Shown piece after piece: positions 25,084 through 35,710 of a stretch of 60,000 nucleotides of DNA. The notes under the pieces are model-generated. The model had not been told where the DNA came from, ran no database searches, and worked only from the letters and a program-made list of their open reading frames with translations. The translations under genes were made by a program, and so were the position numbers. Positions within the stretch are counted from its first letter, which is position 1. Every line of letters begins with the position of its first letter. The stretch is from Neocallimastix lanati (nom. inval.) (Eukaryota > Neocallimastigomycota > Neocallimastigomycetes > Neocallimastigales > Neocallimastigaceae): NCBI GenBank assembly GCA_016946835.1, contig JACVTC010000024.1, positions 1,075,001 through 1,135,000 of the forward strand, written 5' to 3'.

Positions 25084-26418
25084 AATCCAGAACGGCCAGA
25101 ATTCAAACATTAATTAATACTGGTCTATTTTGGTGTATCGGCTCCTTCTCTAAAAATGGTAAAACAAGTTCAGAAGACAATGACTATATTAGACATAATT
25201 CTACTATGAGTACTTATGCTTTATCTCGAGATCTAAGCATTCCTCCTATTGCTGGTGTCTGCACAGCCTTACAGATTAAATCATTTGCAAAATGGAGTAA
25301 ATCAAACTGTATAATAAAGGATCTTATTAAATCTATTCCCAAAATGCATCATTATTCCTGGACTAAAGAATCTAGAACACTGTATAAAAAAATCAAAAAA
25401 TATAAATGTGAAAAATATGACGATATTTTAGAACGTTACTGGAAATCAGTTTCCAAATTTCAAGGTATTAAAGGTCAAAATTACGATTGTAATAAGTTCT
25501 CAAACAATAAAGCTATAATTATGCTTAGTTTAAAATATCCCCAATTCAACTTAGGGTTTTCGTGGATTATTCGTTTACGCTGTGGTTATAAATACAATAC
25601 TACTATTGCTATTAGAATGGGTAGAGTTTCAGAAGATTGTCCCAAGTCTTGCCCCTGTTGTGGCGAAGATAAACAATCTTTTGAACATTGGATTTTTAAA
25701 TGCGATGCTCTTGCATCTTTTAGATGGAATTCTTTAAATTTCATCGATGATCTCTATGTTTTATTCCTTAGGAAGATTAGAGTGTTTAATCCTCTTTCTT
25801 CCTATGACTCTATTTCTAATTTTGAAGATTATATCAATCATTATATATACTTGTTCCTTCTTGGTGGGACTTTAGTTTTAAATGAGCTACATTTCGATAG
25901 TGGGGAACAGAGACAATTGAATGAACCACTTTTCAAAGGTTCATCTGAGTCACCTGTTCCAAAAATTGTGGGCTTGGCGGAATTCTTAATAAGTGCAATA
26001 CCTATCATTAGTAGTTCGTTTGAGCTATTATTTGATAGGTATTGCAAAATACCAAACTTATCCAAGAGCGTCGACGTCGTACTGATAAGGCATAATGATA
26101 ATACAGGATCGTCATCTATTGCTACGAAGGATGAATCTCTCCCTAGTAGTTCAATAAATGATGAGTCCGGGGAGAGTTTAGTGGACACCACACTATCTAT
26201 TTTAAAGATGTTACTTCTAGGTTTTATTTCTTTTTTATTTGATAGGAAGGGAAAAATTCCCGCATAGTACAACTTGCCGAAATACATAGTATTTTCGAGC
26301 TTTTTTATTTTTTTTATTTTTTAATTTTTTTATTTTTAATTTCAAATGTACTTTTCACCTACATGTATTTTTTAAAATAAAATTTTAATAAAGTTTTGGA
26401 AGTGTATTCTCTTCCCTG

Positions 26419-26458
<40 letters not shown>
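25084..26458 (+). mobile_element. LINE family A, 5'-truncated copy
   Basis: Truncated non-LTR retrotransposon ending in a long poly-A (26422-26458), flanked by the 14-bp target duplication ATATATAAAAAATA (25070-25083 and 26459-26472). The 3' UTR carries AATAAAG and a CCCTGTCT-poly-A end shared with the copy ending at 38069 and with the tail at 35141-35240. Confidence 0.93.
25086..26267 (+). pseudogene. LINE family A ORF, C-terminal fragment
   Basis: 394 codons still open, the C-terminal part of the endonuclease-RT polyprotein; the first visible residues NKSRTARIQ align with NKSRCSKAQ of the longer element. It has an intact zinc knuckle, CPCC...H...C (C-x2-C-x8-H-x4-C, around 25650-25700), then the LLGG and KSVDVV motifs common to all but one family here. 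This family has a longer C-terminus ending in a hydrophobic stretch (LKMLLLGFISFLF). The endonuclease and most of the RT are lost, so it cannot act alone. The ATG at 25206 is internal, not the real start. Confidence 0.9.
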
Positions 26459-26463
<5 letters not shown>

Positions 26464-26472
26464 TAAAAAATA

Positions 26473-26504
26473 TCCCTAATTTTTTATTTTTTAATTTCAA
26501 ATGT
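26473..26504 (+). mobile_element. Upstream remnant of a family-A 3' tail (target of LINE C)
   Basis: Ends in AATTTCAAATGT, the same 3'-UTR site as in LINE A (about 26339-26350). The matching downstream part of this tail resumes at 35131-35240 after the LINE B and LINE C insertions. Confidence 0.65.
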
Positions 26505-26506
26505 CC

Positions 26507-28887
26507 ATTCTTCTTCTGGTTTAAATTGTTTACAGAAGATATACTCAAGAATTTGGAATGGAGAATTTCCTAGCTCATGGAATGAAGCAAGTATTATATC
26601 TATTCCTAAAAAAGGAGATGATCTATCTGATTGTGACAATTATCGAGGTATCTCTCTGATTAACAATGGTATTAAACTCATTTCGAAAATAGTCTCCAAA
26701 AGAATTTCAGAATATGGACTTAAAAATAATTTTATTAGGCCAGAGCAATTTGGATTTCGTACTAAAGAAGAATGTGTTAGTTTATTTATTTCAATTCGAG
26801 AAATTTGTCAAAGGCGTAAAAATGATAATAAAGAAACTTACCTAGCTTTTCTAGATTTAAAAAAGGCATATGATTCTGTTCCAATAGGTAATATTTTATA
26901 TAAATTAGATGCTTTAGGTATTAGAGGTAAATGTTATCAATTTATAAAAAATCTATATTTGACATCCAAAGCTAGTGTTAAAATTGATGATCAATATTCG
27001 GAATCTTTTAATATTATGAAAGGAGTTAGACAAGGTTGTCCATTATCACCAATTCTTTTCAATCTTTTTATTAATGACATTTTTAATGATGTTTCAGAAC
27101 TTGGAATTCCTTTAGGCGAATCTAGATGTTGTGGTGGACTCTTTGCAGATGATATTGTTCTATGCGCACCGTCAAGAACTAAGTTGAAAAAAATGCTTAA
27201 GAAGGTAAATGAATGGGCTAAATTTAATATGATGAATTTTGGAATTAATAAGTGTGCAACGATGGTGATTCGACCAGACACACCTCTTTTTCAAAATAAA
27301 AGAGATCCTACTTTTTATCTTGCTGGTCAACCAATTCCAATAACTAAATGTTATACCTATTTAGGTATACCATTTGATAAAAGCTTATCGTTGAAACCTA
27401 TTATTAAATTACTTAACTCTAAAGTAACTAAAGCTCTCTTTTCTGTTAGTAAATTTCTTTCAAATTCCAAAATTCCTATTCCATTTAAGAAGATTATAAT
27501 TAACTCTTATGTACTTAGTAAAGTCTCTTACTTTGCACCTTTACTTGGTTCGAATAAAACGAGAACAAATAATACTCAGAAATTAATTAATAAAGGATTA
27601 AGATGGATTGCAGGTATACAAAAAGCCAAATCATTTATTAATGTATATTCTATTTCAAAAGATTTACATATTCCTCCATTGTCAGCTAAGTGTGCTTTGT
27701 CTCAGGTCAAATGTTTTGATAAATGGAAAAATTCAAATTGTATTATTTCCTATTTAGTTAATAATATTCCAAAATCTAGAAAATATACATGGACAAAAGA
27801 AAGTAGTACTCTTAAACGTAAACTAGAGAAAAGAGGTAATAACGATAATAAAATCAAGGATTTTTATTGGAAAAGAGATATGAAAATCAATTCTATTAAA
27901 GCTGAGTTTTATGACAAAAACAAATTCGAAGAAACATCAAAATTTATAAAACTTTGTTATGACTATCCTGATCTTTCATATGGTTTCTATTGGCTATTGA
28001 GAGCACGAAGCGGATATAGATTAGATGCTAGAATTGCTAAAGCTGCAAAAATAGTGGACCAAATGTGTCCTAATTTTTGTCCCTGTTGTAAAAGTAATAA
28101 ACAATGGATAAGTCATTGGTTAATTGATTGTCCCTTTTTCAATCATACTCGTAGTAAAGTTAATGATAAAATTTTATTTTTATATAATGCTTTTTACCGT
28201 GGCAACCTAACAAATGATATTGTTAATAGTAATAATGATAATAGTAATAGTAATAATAGTAATAGTTATAATAGTAATAATAATATTAGTAATAGTATTT
28301 TTAGTAATGTTAGTAATAGTATTGAAAATAATGTGTATATTGATTCTAGTGTGTGTGAAAAAGTGTTTAATTTCCTTCTTGGAGGTCGAAGTATTAATAA
28401 CAGTACAAGGGAATGGAAGGATCTATTTAAGTGCCAGATGAAATCAGGTGCTTATTCTGATACTCCGTTCTTAGTGGTTACTGCGGCACTTCTCCAATCG
28501 ATTATACCTATTGCTATTGGCCAGCAATGGTCTTTGTTCAATAGGTTCAAATCGAATCGTACTACTACTACCAAGAGCGTCAATGCTGAAGAAACAGTAA
28601 GATAGGCCAGCAGGGCTAGCGCAACCAATGAAGATCATAATTTTGTATCTTAAAATTATGATTAACATTGCGAAGTCAAAGTTAATTATTATACTTCAGT
28701 ATAATAATGCCCTTGTGAAGTCTTACAAATATTAATTAAATGAAACTAGAATATATTATACCATTATTTTATTTTTATTTTGTGTTTTATTTTTTGTTTA
28801 TTTTTTTATCTTTTTTTTTTTTTTATTATTTTATTACATGTATTTTATCAAATATTTAATTAATAAAGATGAAACAAGTTTGCTGCC

Positions 28888-28916
<29 letters not shown>
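26507..28916 (+). mobile_element. LINE family B, 5'-truncated copy
   Basis: Truncated element with poly-A 28891-28916, flanked by AATTTCAAATGTCC at 26493-26506 and 28917-28930. The last two bases of the duplication are the first two of LINE C, so B inserted exactly at the 5' junction of LINE C, after C was in place. Its 3' UTR differs from families A, C and D. Confidence 0.9.
26509..28605 (+). pseudogene. LINE family B ORF, RT to C-terminus
   Basis: 699 codons open without a stop, beginning in the N-terminal part of the RT and running to the natural end; the endonuclease is missing by 5' truncation. RT motifs are complete: IISIPKKG, DNYRGISL (motif 2), FLDLKKAYDSVP (first catalytic Asp), GVRQGCPLSPILFNLFI, GLFADDIVL. 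The zinc knuckle is intact (CPCC...H...C). An Asn/Ser repeat from AGT-AAT codons (28224-28325) interrupts the region before the terminal LLGG motif and is absent from other families. The last motif reads KSVNAEE, diverged from KSVDVV of the others. No proper start codon, so unlikely to be expressed. Confidence 0.88.
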
Positions 28917-28923
<7 letters not shown>

Positions 28924-29035
28924 AATGTCCCCAATGATGTGGACTGTTTTTCCAGGTCCATGGAGGGTTGATGGAAAAGGAATAACCTATATCAGGTGTA
29001 CTAATTACAGCTTTCTGTGATTCTGATGATAATCG

Positions 29036-29758
29036 ATGGTTATCCTTTCTAAAGTGGCTTCTAGTCTATCACTTAAATATTCACAATTTTCTCTTGGATT
29101 TTTTTGGATTGGACGAATTAAATGTGGATTCAAATTTGATGTAAAAACGTATGTTAAAAGTAATCTAGTATCAGAAAATTGCCCAACATACTGCCCTTGT
29201 TGTGGTGAGAGTAACAGCATACCTAGTTTTACACACTGGATACTTTTATGTCCTAAATTTGAAGAATTTAGGCAACATTTCATTCCCTTTGTTGATGAAA
29301 TTTTTATTAATTTTTCTCTTATTGTTCATGAGAAATCATTGAACATTCCTGATGATAAAGAGGAAGATTTTGATGATAATATCAATTTTTACGTGCTGTG
29401 TCTCCTTCTTGGCGGAAATGCAGTATTTGAAATCTTAAAGATCGGCTCGGGGGAAAGAAGGCGATATATTAATAATATTTTTCAATCACCTTCGAACGAG
29501 TCTTCTTTCCCGATTTCATATTTTGTGGGGCTTGCGGAATTCCTTACTAACGTTATGCCTATTGTGATTGGTGATTTTTACACCATGATCGATTTGTATA
29601 GTGTTAGACCTACCGTTGTCAAGAGCGTCGACGTCGTAACGATAAGGCAAAGAAGAAATTCTGATACAGATTCGAATGATAATTTTCATCCACATGGAGT
29701 TATCTTCGATGAATGGGAAGAGTTAGAGGCCTTTTCGTCCTCGAATCTCATAACGTAG
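29036..29758 (+). pseudogene. LINE family D ORF fragment fused to monomer sequence
   Basis: An open frame of 240 codons starts at an ATG in the LINE C monomer (29036) and reads ten codons of host-element sequence straight into the LINE D C-terminal region from 29066. It contains LGFFWIGRIKCGF, a zinc knuckle with ten residues between the pairs (CPCCGESNSIPSFTH...C), LLGG and KSVDVV. The fusion is accidental and the fragment lacks EN and RT. Intact and lightly diverged from LINE C. Confidence 0.85.
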
Positions 29759-29849
29759 TTTTTTAATATTAATATAAAAAAAAAAATTTCATGTATTTAA
29801 ACTTCATGTATTTTTTAAAAAAATATTATTAAATAAAGTTTATTCCTAG

Positions 29850-29880
<31 letters not shown>
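29066..29880 (+). mobile_element. LINE family D, 5'-truncated copy
   Basis: Inserted in monomer 1 of LINE C, flanked by the 14-bp duplication AAGTGGCTTCTAGT (29052-29065 and 29881-29894), with poly-A at 29853-29880. The 3' UTR resembles LINE C and the fragment at 40968-41371 (AATAAAGTTTATTC). Confidence 0.93.
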
Positions 29881-29884
<4 letters not shown>

Positions 29885-29970
29885 GGCTTCTAGTAAGAAG
29901 AGTGAAAACTGGAATACTGGAAGACTGTAGAAAGTGAACCTGATGTTTTATATTGTTTTAAACTGGATAT

Positions 29971-30183
29971 CCCCAATGATGTGGACTGTTTTTCCAGGTC
30001 CATGGAGGGTTGATGGAAAAGGAATAACCTATATCAGGTGTACTAATTACAGCTTTCTGTGATTCTGATGATAATCGATGGTTATCCTTTCTAAAGTGGC
30101 TTCTAGTACGAAGAGTGAAAACTGGAATACTGGAAGACTGTAGAAAGTGAACCTGATGTTTTATATTGTTTTAAACTGGATAT
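29971..30183 (+). repeat. LINE C 5' UTR monomer 2
   Basis: 213 bp, beginning CCCCAATGATG and ending AAACTGGATAT, arranged head to tail with monomer 1. By analogy with mouse L1 monomers these may carry the element's promoter; that is inference. Complexity and GC are higher than the following leader. Confidence 0.92.
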
Positions 30184-30906
30184 GTAGTAACATTGGAGTT
30201 GTATAATTAATAATATCATGTAGTTTCTACATATTATCATTGTAATGAATCTATTGTATTTTTTACTTTAGCATTATTTTGTATATGTATTTTTCTATAG
30301 TATTATTTATACTTTCATGTAGCTATTGTAAAATGGAAATGTAGGAGATTGATTCACTCCAAAGCTTGTGTTTAAGACATTATTTAACGGATGGGAATCT
30401 TTTTTATAGTCTTTCTCTACTAATATTTTTTCTTTTTTAAATATACTTTTAGCTAATTTATGATTATTCAACAGAAAATTTTTAACATCTTAAAGCGCTT
30501 TATTAATTGAAAGAATTACAATCATTCAAAAGATAAAAAGAAACAATTATTCATTTTAACAGTATATACAAGTAATTTTGTATCAATAAATTACTAACCC
30601 TTGAGTAAATTTATAAATATTATATCAGTTATACAGGATAAAATCAATTATTTTACAAAATCTAAAATCTATTCAATCATCAAGAACAATTTTATATTTC
30701 AAGCTTTCAAATATTCAACACCAATATTTTTTTTTTTACTATTTAAAGGGAATTTACTTTCTCTTTTATTTTTTAATTTATTTTATTATATATATATATA
30801 TATATATAAAAAAAAAAAAAAAAAATTTTTTTATCTATTTTTTTTTTATTATTTTTATTATTTTTATTTTATTCTTCTTTTATTTTATTTTTTAGGCTTT
30901 CTTGAT
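30184..30906 (+). other. LINE C leader downstream of monomers
   Basis: About 720 bp between monomer 2 and the ORF start. It begins with mixed-complexity sequence and ends in A/T and T-tracts (30726-30900). No ORF1-like frame is present. An open frame from 30601 is continuous with the ORF but starts with TTG and codes for Phe/Tyr/Lys runs, so I place the start at the ATG at 30907. Confidence 0.6.
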
Positions 30907-33900
30907 ATGGATAATACTTCTTCAAATTCAGCAACTATACCTGTTTTGCGACGTGGTCTTCGAAGATACGATATTCAGAATAAAGATTTCATTCTTATCT
31001 TTATTCATGATCTTCAATCATGGTCTGTTAGTAAACTTTGGGTATTTCTTAGTAAACGTATTTCTAATTGCAATGAAATAGTTCATGGAATTATAAAAAC
31101 ACACACACCTAATATGGAAAATTACTTCATTTTAAGGATAAACTATGATAAACCCACTTATTACCTAAATATTTTATTTCTTCTTACCCATTGCCTTCCA
31201 ATCAATAAAATTAATTGGATCCAAACCGACAAAATCAGAACTTTCAGTGAAGTTAAGAAATTTAACAACAAATTTTCTTCTTTTGAAACTAAATCAATGG
31301 CTAAAGATTTTCTTTATAGTAATATTTATTCACCGTCTACTCAGTTCTTTAATCTTTGTGTCAGTTGGAATATTAATGGATGGAATGATGAAAAACGTGA
31401 TGGTATTAGATACTTTAATGAAATTTTTAAACCCATCTGTATTTGCTTGCAAGAGGTCGGTAATAGCCAATACCTTAATGTACATTCAAATAATTACCCA
31501 TTTCTTTGTCACTATAATACAATTTTACGTAAAGCTGATCCAAATATACCCGGTATGAGAGGTCTTAGTATAAGTGTACATCGTTCATGTTCATTTTCTC
31601 CTGATCCCTTTGAATATAAGTATATCATTTCTGTCAACATTACTTCTTTTTGGGGAATTAAATGCACTATTGGTAATATTTATGTTCCTACGGTCACTCA
31701 TAAGGAAGAAAGAAAGAATGCCTTTTCAGAAATTATTAATTGGATAAAGAAACATACTAATACACCTTCTATTCTTGTAGGTGACTTTAATATGTCTAAA
31801 TCCCAATTAGATAGTTTACTTAATAAATCATCTTATCAGTGGTTCACTAAATACTTATCAGGTCTCGATTTCACATGGGCTCGGGATGGTAGATCGTCTT
31901 GTATTGATCATGTTTTATTTAATTGTAAAATGAAGGAATACATTAATAAGGTATCTGTTTGCAGTACATTCAATGATATATCTGACCACTTCCCTCTTAT
32001 CCTTTCCTGTAAGAAAGATGACTCAGAAGGTTTTCGTGCTCCTACTCCTTCTAGAAGATTCAAGTGGTCCCAACGCATGTGTAATGAAAAGCATAATGAA
32101 ATATTCTCAAGTAATTACTTCTCAATTCTTCTTAATGAATTTGATGATAATAAAGAATTAAGTTCTAATGAAATGGTCAATAAATTTATAGAAACAGTTA
32201 ATAAAGTTGGTGATAAAGTTCATGCTAGAGTTCCTTGTGATCTTAAAGGATCAGCTTTCCACTGCCCTTATTATATCAAGAAACTTTCTCATGAAAAGCA
32301 TGTTGCATTTAATGAAATCAAAAATTTTTCTTTAGGTTCTAATCTTGAAAACCTTGATGAATTTTTAAATTTGCTTCGTGAGTATAAAAATATATGTGGT
32401 AAAGTCAGGTCAATTAAGTTTTCTATTAAATCAAAACAATTTCATCAGTCAATAGAATCTGCATGTAATGATTTTAGTAATAAAAATGCTAGGAGTGCTT
32501 GGTTAAAATTAAAGAAGCTATCTCGCCCTATGTACTCTAATTCTATTTCGTCAAGTGTTTTAAAGGACAAGCAGGGTAACTTTTTATTTTCTCATTCGGA
32601 TCAATTAAATCGATTTGCTGAACATTACAGTGAACTAGCTTCTGATGTTACTCAACACAGTTTGGATAATGAATACTGGGTAAGTTTATTTGGAACTAAT
32701 CCTAATAATAATCTTACTTGGGATATTAATGATTCTATTACTATGGAAGAAATTCAAAACACTGTGCTTGAAATGAAAAATAATAAAGCTCCTGGACCCG
32801 ATGGTATTCCGATTGAATTTTTTAAAGCCTTCTTTAGTAAATCTGATTTATCCGATAATCAAGATGATTCTTCAGATGATCACTACTCTAAGTGTGCTAA
32901 ATGTTTACTTTCATTATTTAACAAAATCTGGGATGGTGATTTCCCTGAAGAGTGGAATTCGGCTTCTATAATATCAATTCCAAAAAAAGGAGATCTTATT
33001 AATGTTGGCTTAAAAATTATTTCAAAGATTGTTACTAATAGAATTGCTAAATATGCCCTTGAACATAAATTTGTTAGACCTGAACAATTTGGATTTAGAA
33101 ATAAAGAAGAATGCATAAGTTTATATATTTCAATTAGAGAGATATGTCAAAGAAGAAAATTTAAAGGAAATTTTACTTATCTTGCTTTTCTCGATCTTAA
33201 AAAAGCCTATGATTCAGTTCCTATCTTTAATATTTTGACCAAATTATATAACTTAGGAATTAGAGATAAATGTCATCTGTTTTTAAAGAATCTTTATCTA
33301 TCCTCTAAAGCTCGTGCTTTTTTTAATGGTAATCTCTCAGAAGAATTTTCGATTAATCGTGGTGTTAGACAAGGATGCCCTCTATCTCCTATTTTATTCA
33401 ATTTGTTCATTAATGATATACTGGATAATTGTGATAAGTATGGTGTATATTTAGATTCTCAATATTGTTGTGGTGGACTTTTTGCGGATGATATTGTTTT
33501 AGTTGCTCCATCTGAACAAGCTCTTAAGAAAATTTTGAATAAAGTTCATGAATGGGCTATTAAAAATGAAATGACTTTTGGAATTAATAAGTGTGCTACT
33601 CTTGTTGTAAAACCGATTAACTTTGTTAAACCGATAAATTATGAAGATCCATCTTTCTTTATTGGTAGTATAAAATTACCTAAAACTGACAACTATACCT
33701 ATCTTGGTATTCCTTTTGATGAATCTTTATCACTGAAACCTATACAATCCAAATTAAACAGTAATTTAAATGTCAAGTTAAATTTGTACTTTCGATTTCT
33801 TATTAATAAATCTGTTCCTCTCCCATTGAAGAAATATGTTTTAATTTCGTTTATTCTTAGTCTTGTTATATATTATGCTCCTCTCTTTGGTTCAAATAAG

Positions 33901-34998
33901 AGCAGATGTTCTAAAGCTCAAAAAATTATTAATAGAGGACTTTATTGGAGTTACGGATTTAAATCTCGCAATTCTTCTGTTAGTCTCTATAATATTACTC
34001 GTGAATTGAGAATACCTCCTCTTTCAGCTGTCTGTGCTATATCTCAATTACGTTGCTTTAGAAAATGGAAAAACTCATCATGTATTATTAATCATCTCAC
34101 TAATAATATTCCTACTATGTCACATTATTCATGGACTAAAGAATCAAGGACTTTGGATAAGAAATTAAATGGTAAGAAAACAAGTGAAATAAAAAAGTTT
34201 TATTGGGAAAGAGATGTCTTCAAACCCTCAAAAGCTAAAAAAGCAATTATTTACAAGGAGAATGATTTTGGATTTATTTCAGAAATCAGAAACTTAACAT
34301 TTCAATATCCTAAGTATCAGTTGGGATTCTTTTGGATTTCTCGTATTAGGTGTGATTTTAAATTCGACATTAGTATTTCCATTAAAAGACAAATCGTCTC
34401 AGAAGATTGCCCTAAATGTTGCCCTTGTTGTGGTGTTAGTGTACCTAGCTTTTCTCACTGGATCTTTGCATATAAAGAATTGGAAAATTACAGAAATAAA
34501 TCTTTACCTTTTCTAGATGATCTCTTTTTGAAGTTTGCATTGATAATTGAACAAAAATCCTTGGATGTTTCTTTAGATTCAGAAAAGGATTATGATAATA
34601 ATATTTATTATTATATATTGAGCGCACTTCTTGGTGGGCGTTCAATATATTCAAAAATTAAAGTTAATGATGGGAAACAAAGACAATTAGTTGACAATAT
34701 TTTTAAACAAAGTTCAACTTCGTCAACTGTTCCGTATTTTGTGGGGATTGCGGAGTTTCTAACAAACGTAATACCATTAATTTGTCGATCTTTTAGTTTG
34801 ATGATGAAATGGTATTCCGTTGAATCTACCGTTACCAAGAGCGTCGACGTCGAAATGATAAGGCATGGATTTTCACCTCCAAATACAGATTCGATTGATA
34901 ACACTAATACTGAAATTATTACTCACAATAATGGACGTGGTGTTATTATCGAGGAATGGGAAAAGTTAGAGGCTATTGCTTCTAACGCACTTTTATAA
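30907..34998 (+). pseudogene. LINE C endonuclease-reverse transcriptase, probably inactive
   Basis: 1363 codons open. Residues about 147-365: APE-type endonuclease with SWNINGW (N155), LQEVG (E183), GDFN (D293, N295) and SDH (D360, H361). Residues about 600-880: RT with KAPGPDGIP, QFGFRNKEEC, FLDLKKAYDSVP, GVRQGCPLSPILFNLFINDI and FADD (D861, D862). C-terminus: zinc knuckle, LLGG, KSVDVE. No RNase H seen; overall L1-like. Two lesions stand out against sister copies. Twelve codons are missing after IPKKGD (near 32994), removing the conserved NYRGIS of RT motif 2. The zinc knuckle has Tyr (Y1189) where sisters have the last Cys. Called a pseudogene for these reasons although the frame is intact; no stop or frameshift seen. 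Confidence 0.85.
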
Positions 34999-35140
34999 TT
35001 TTATAATATATAATATTTTATTTCATGTATTTTATTTGTTATTTTTTCATTTAATTTCATGTAATTTTATTATTATTATAAATTAAATAAAGTTTTCTCT
35101 AAGTCTAAAAAAAAAAAAAAAAAAAAAAAATTTCAAATGT

Positions 35141-35207
35141 ACTTTTCACCTACATGTATTTTTTAAAATAAAATTAATAAAGTTTTGGAAGTGTATTCTC
35201 TTCCCTG

Positions 35208-35240
<33 letters not shown>
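35141..35240 (+). mobile_element. Family-A 3' tail downstream of LINE C
   Basis: Continues from the target duplication with CTTTTCACCTACATGTATT, AATAAAG and CCCTGTCT-poly-A, near identical to 26349-26458. This is the other half of the family-A tail into which LINE C inserted. Confidence 0.85.
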
Positions 35241-35244
<4 letters not shown>

Positions 35245-35508
35245 TTTAAAATAAAATTTAATAAAAAGTATACAATAGTATATCGTCTTTTAACAAATAA
35301 TAAGTTGAAAATTTTTAATTTCATATTAGTAAAGTTTTATTGACATAAAATAGAAAATGTTTTTAAAAATTGGAATTTTGTCATATGGATTAGATATTTT
35401 TTTTTTTTTTAAAAAAAAATTGTCATTTTATGTTTGGTTTTCGCAATATTATTTAATGATATTGGAAGCAATCATTATTTATTATTGCAAATATCATAAT
35501 TACTACTC

Positions 35509-35544
<36 letters not shown>

Positions 35545-35710
35545 GACTATTATTATTATTATTTTAATTTCAATGTAATCATTTATTACATAATGGTGGG
35601 TTTTGATACATCAAGGGAACAATCATTACAATCAAGTGCATCAACATTCGTTGTTGTTATATTGCTAGTACTTCATTCTGATCTTAGTAATGTAGCATCA
35701 GTGTTCTTTT
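35241..35710. other. Spacer between LINE tails
   Basis: About 470 bp, A/T-rich with a TTA run at 35515-35545. A non-repetitive 130-bp segment (35580-35710) has no ORF and no recognisable LINE similarity; it may be older host or repeat sequence. Confidence 0.4.

Larger units (their letters stand above)
28929..29970 (+). repeat. LINE C 5' UTR monomer 1 (split by LINE D)
   Basis: 28929-29065 plus 29895-29970, together 213 bp once LINE D and one copy of its target duplication are removed. It appears identical to monomer 2 apart from one base just after the insertion point (TAAGAAGAG against TACGAAGAG). Confidence 0.9.
28929..35130 (+). mobile_element. LINE C, near full-length, with 5' UTR monomers
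   Basis: Complete-looking non-LTR retrotransposon. The 5' end starts CCCCAATGATG, then two 213-bp monomers, about 720 bp of further leader, one large ORF (30907-34998), a short 3' UTR with AATAAAG and poly-A (35107-35130). The target duplication is (AA)TTTCAAATGT, with copies at 26493-26504 (left, before LINE B) and 35129-35140 (right). The target is the 3' UTR of a family-A copy. LINE D (29066-29880) is inserted in monomer 1. No ORF1 is visible in the leader, so it appears to be a single-ORF LINE. Confidence 0.88.

Noticed and set aside
25841-26287. 148-codon minus-strand frame in LINE A, and a similar one at 37553-37915
   Set aside because: Antisense of the LINE ORF; it recurs only because the copies are homologous.
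30601-30906. N-terminal extension of the LINE C ORF from 30601
   Set aside because: It starts with TTG, and its residues come from T/A tracts (Phe/Tyr/Lys runs). The ATG at 30907 precedes sequence of normal composition.
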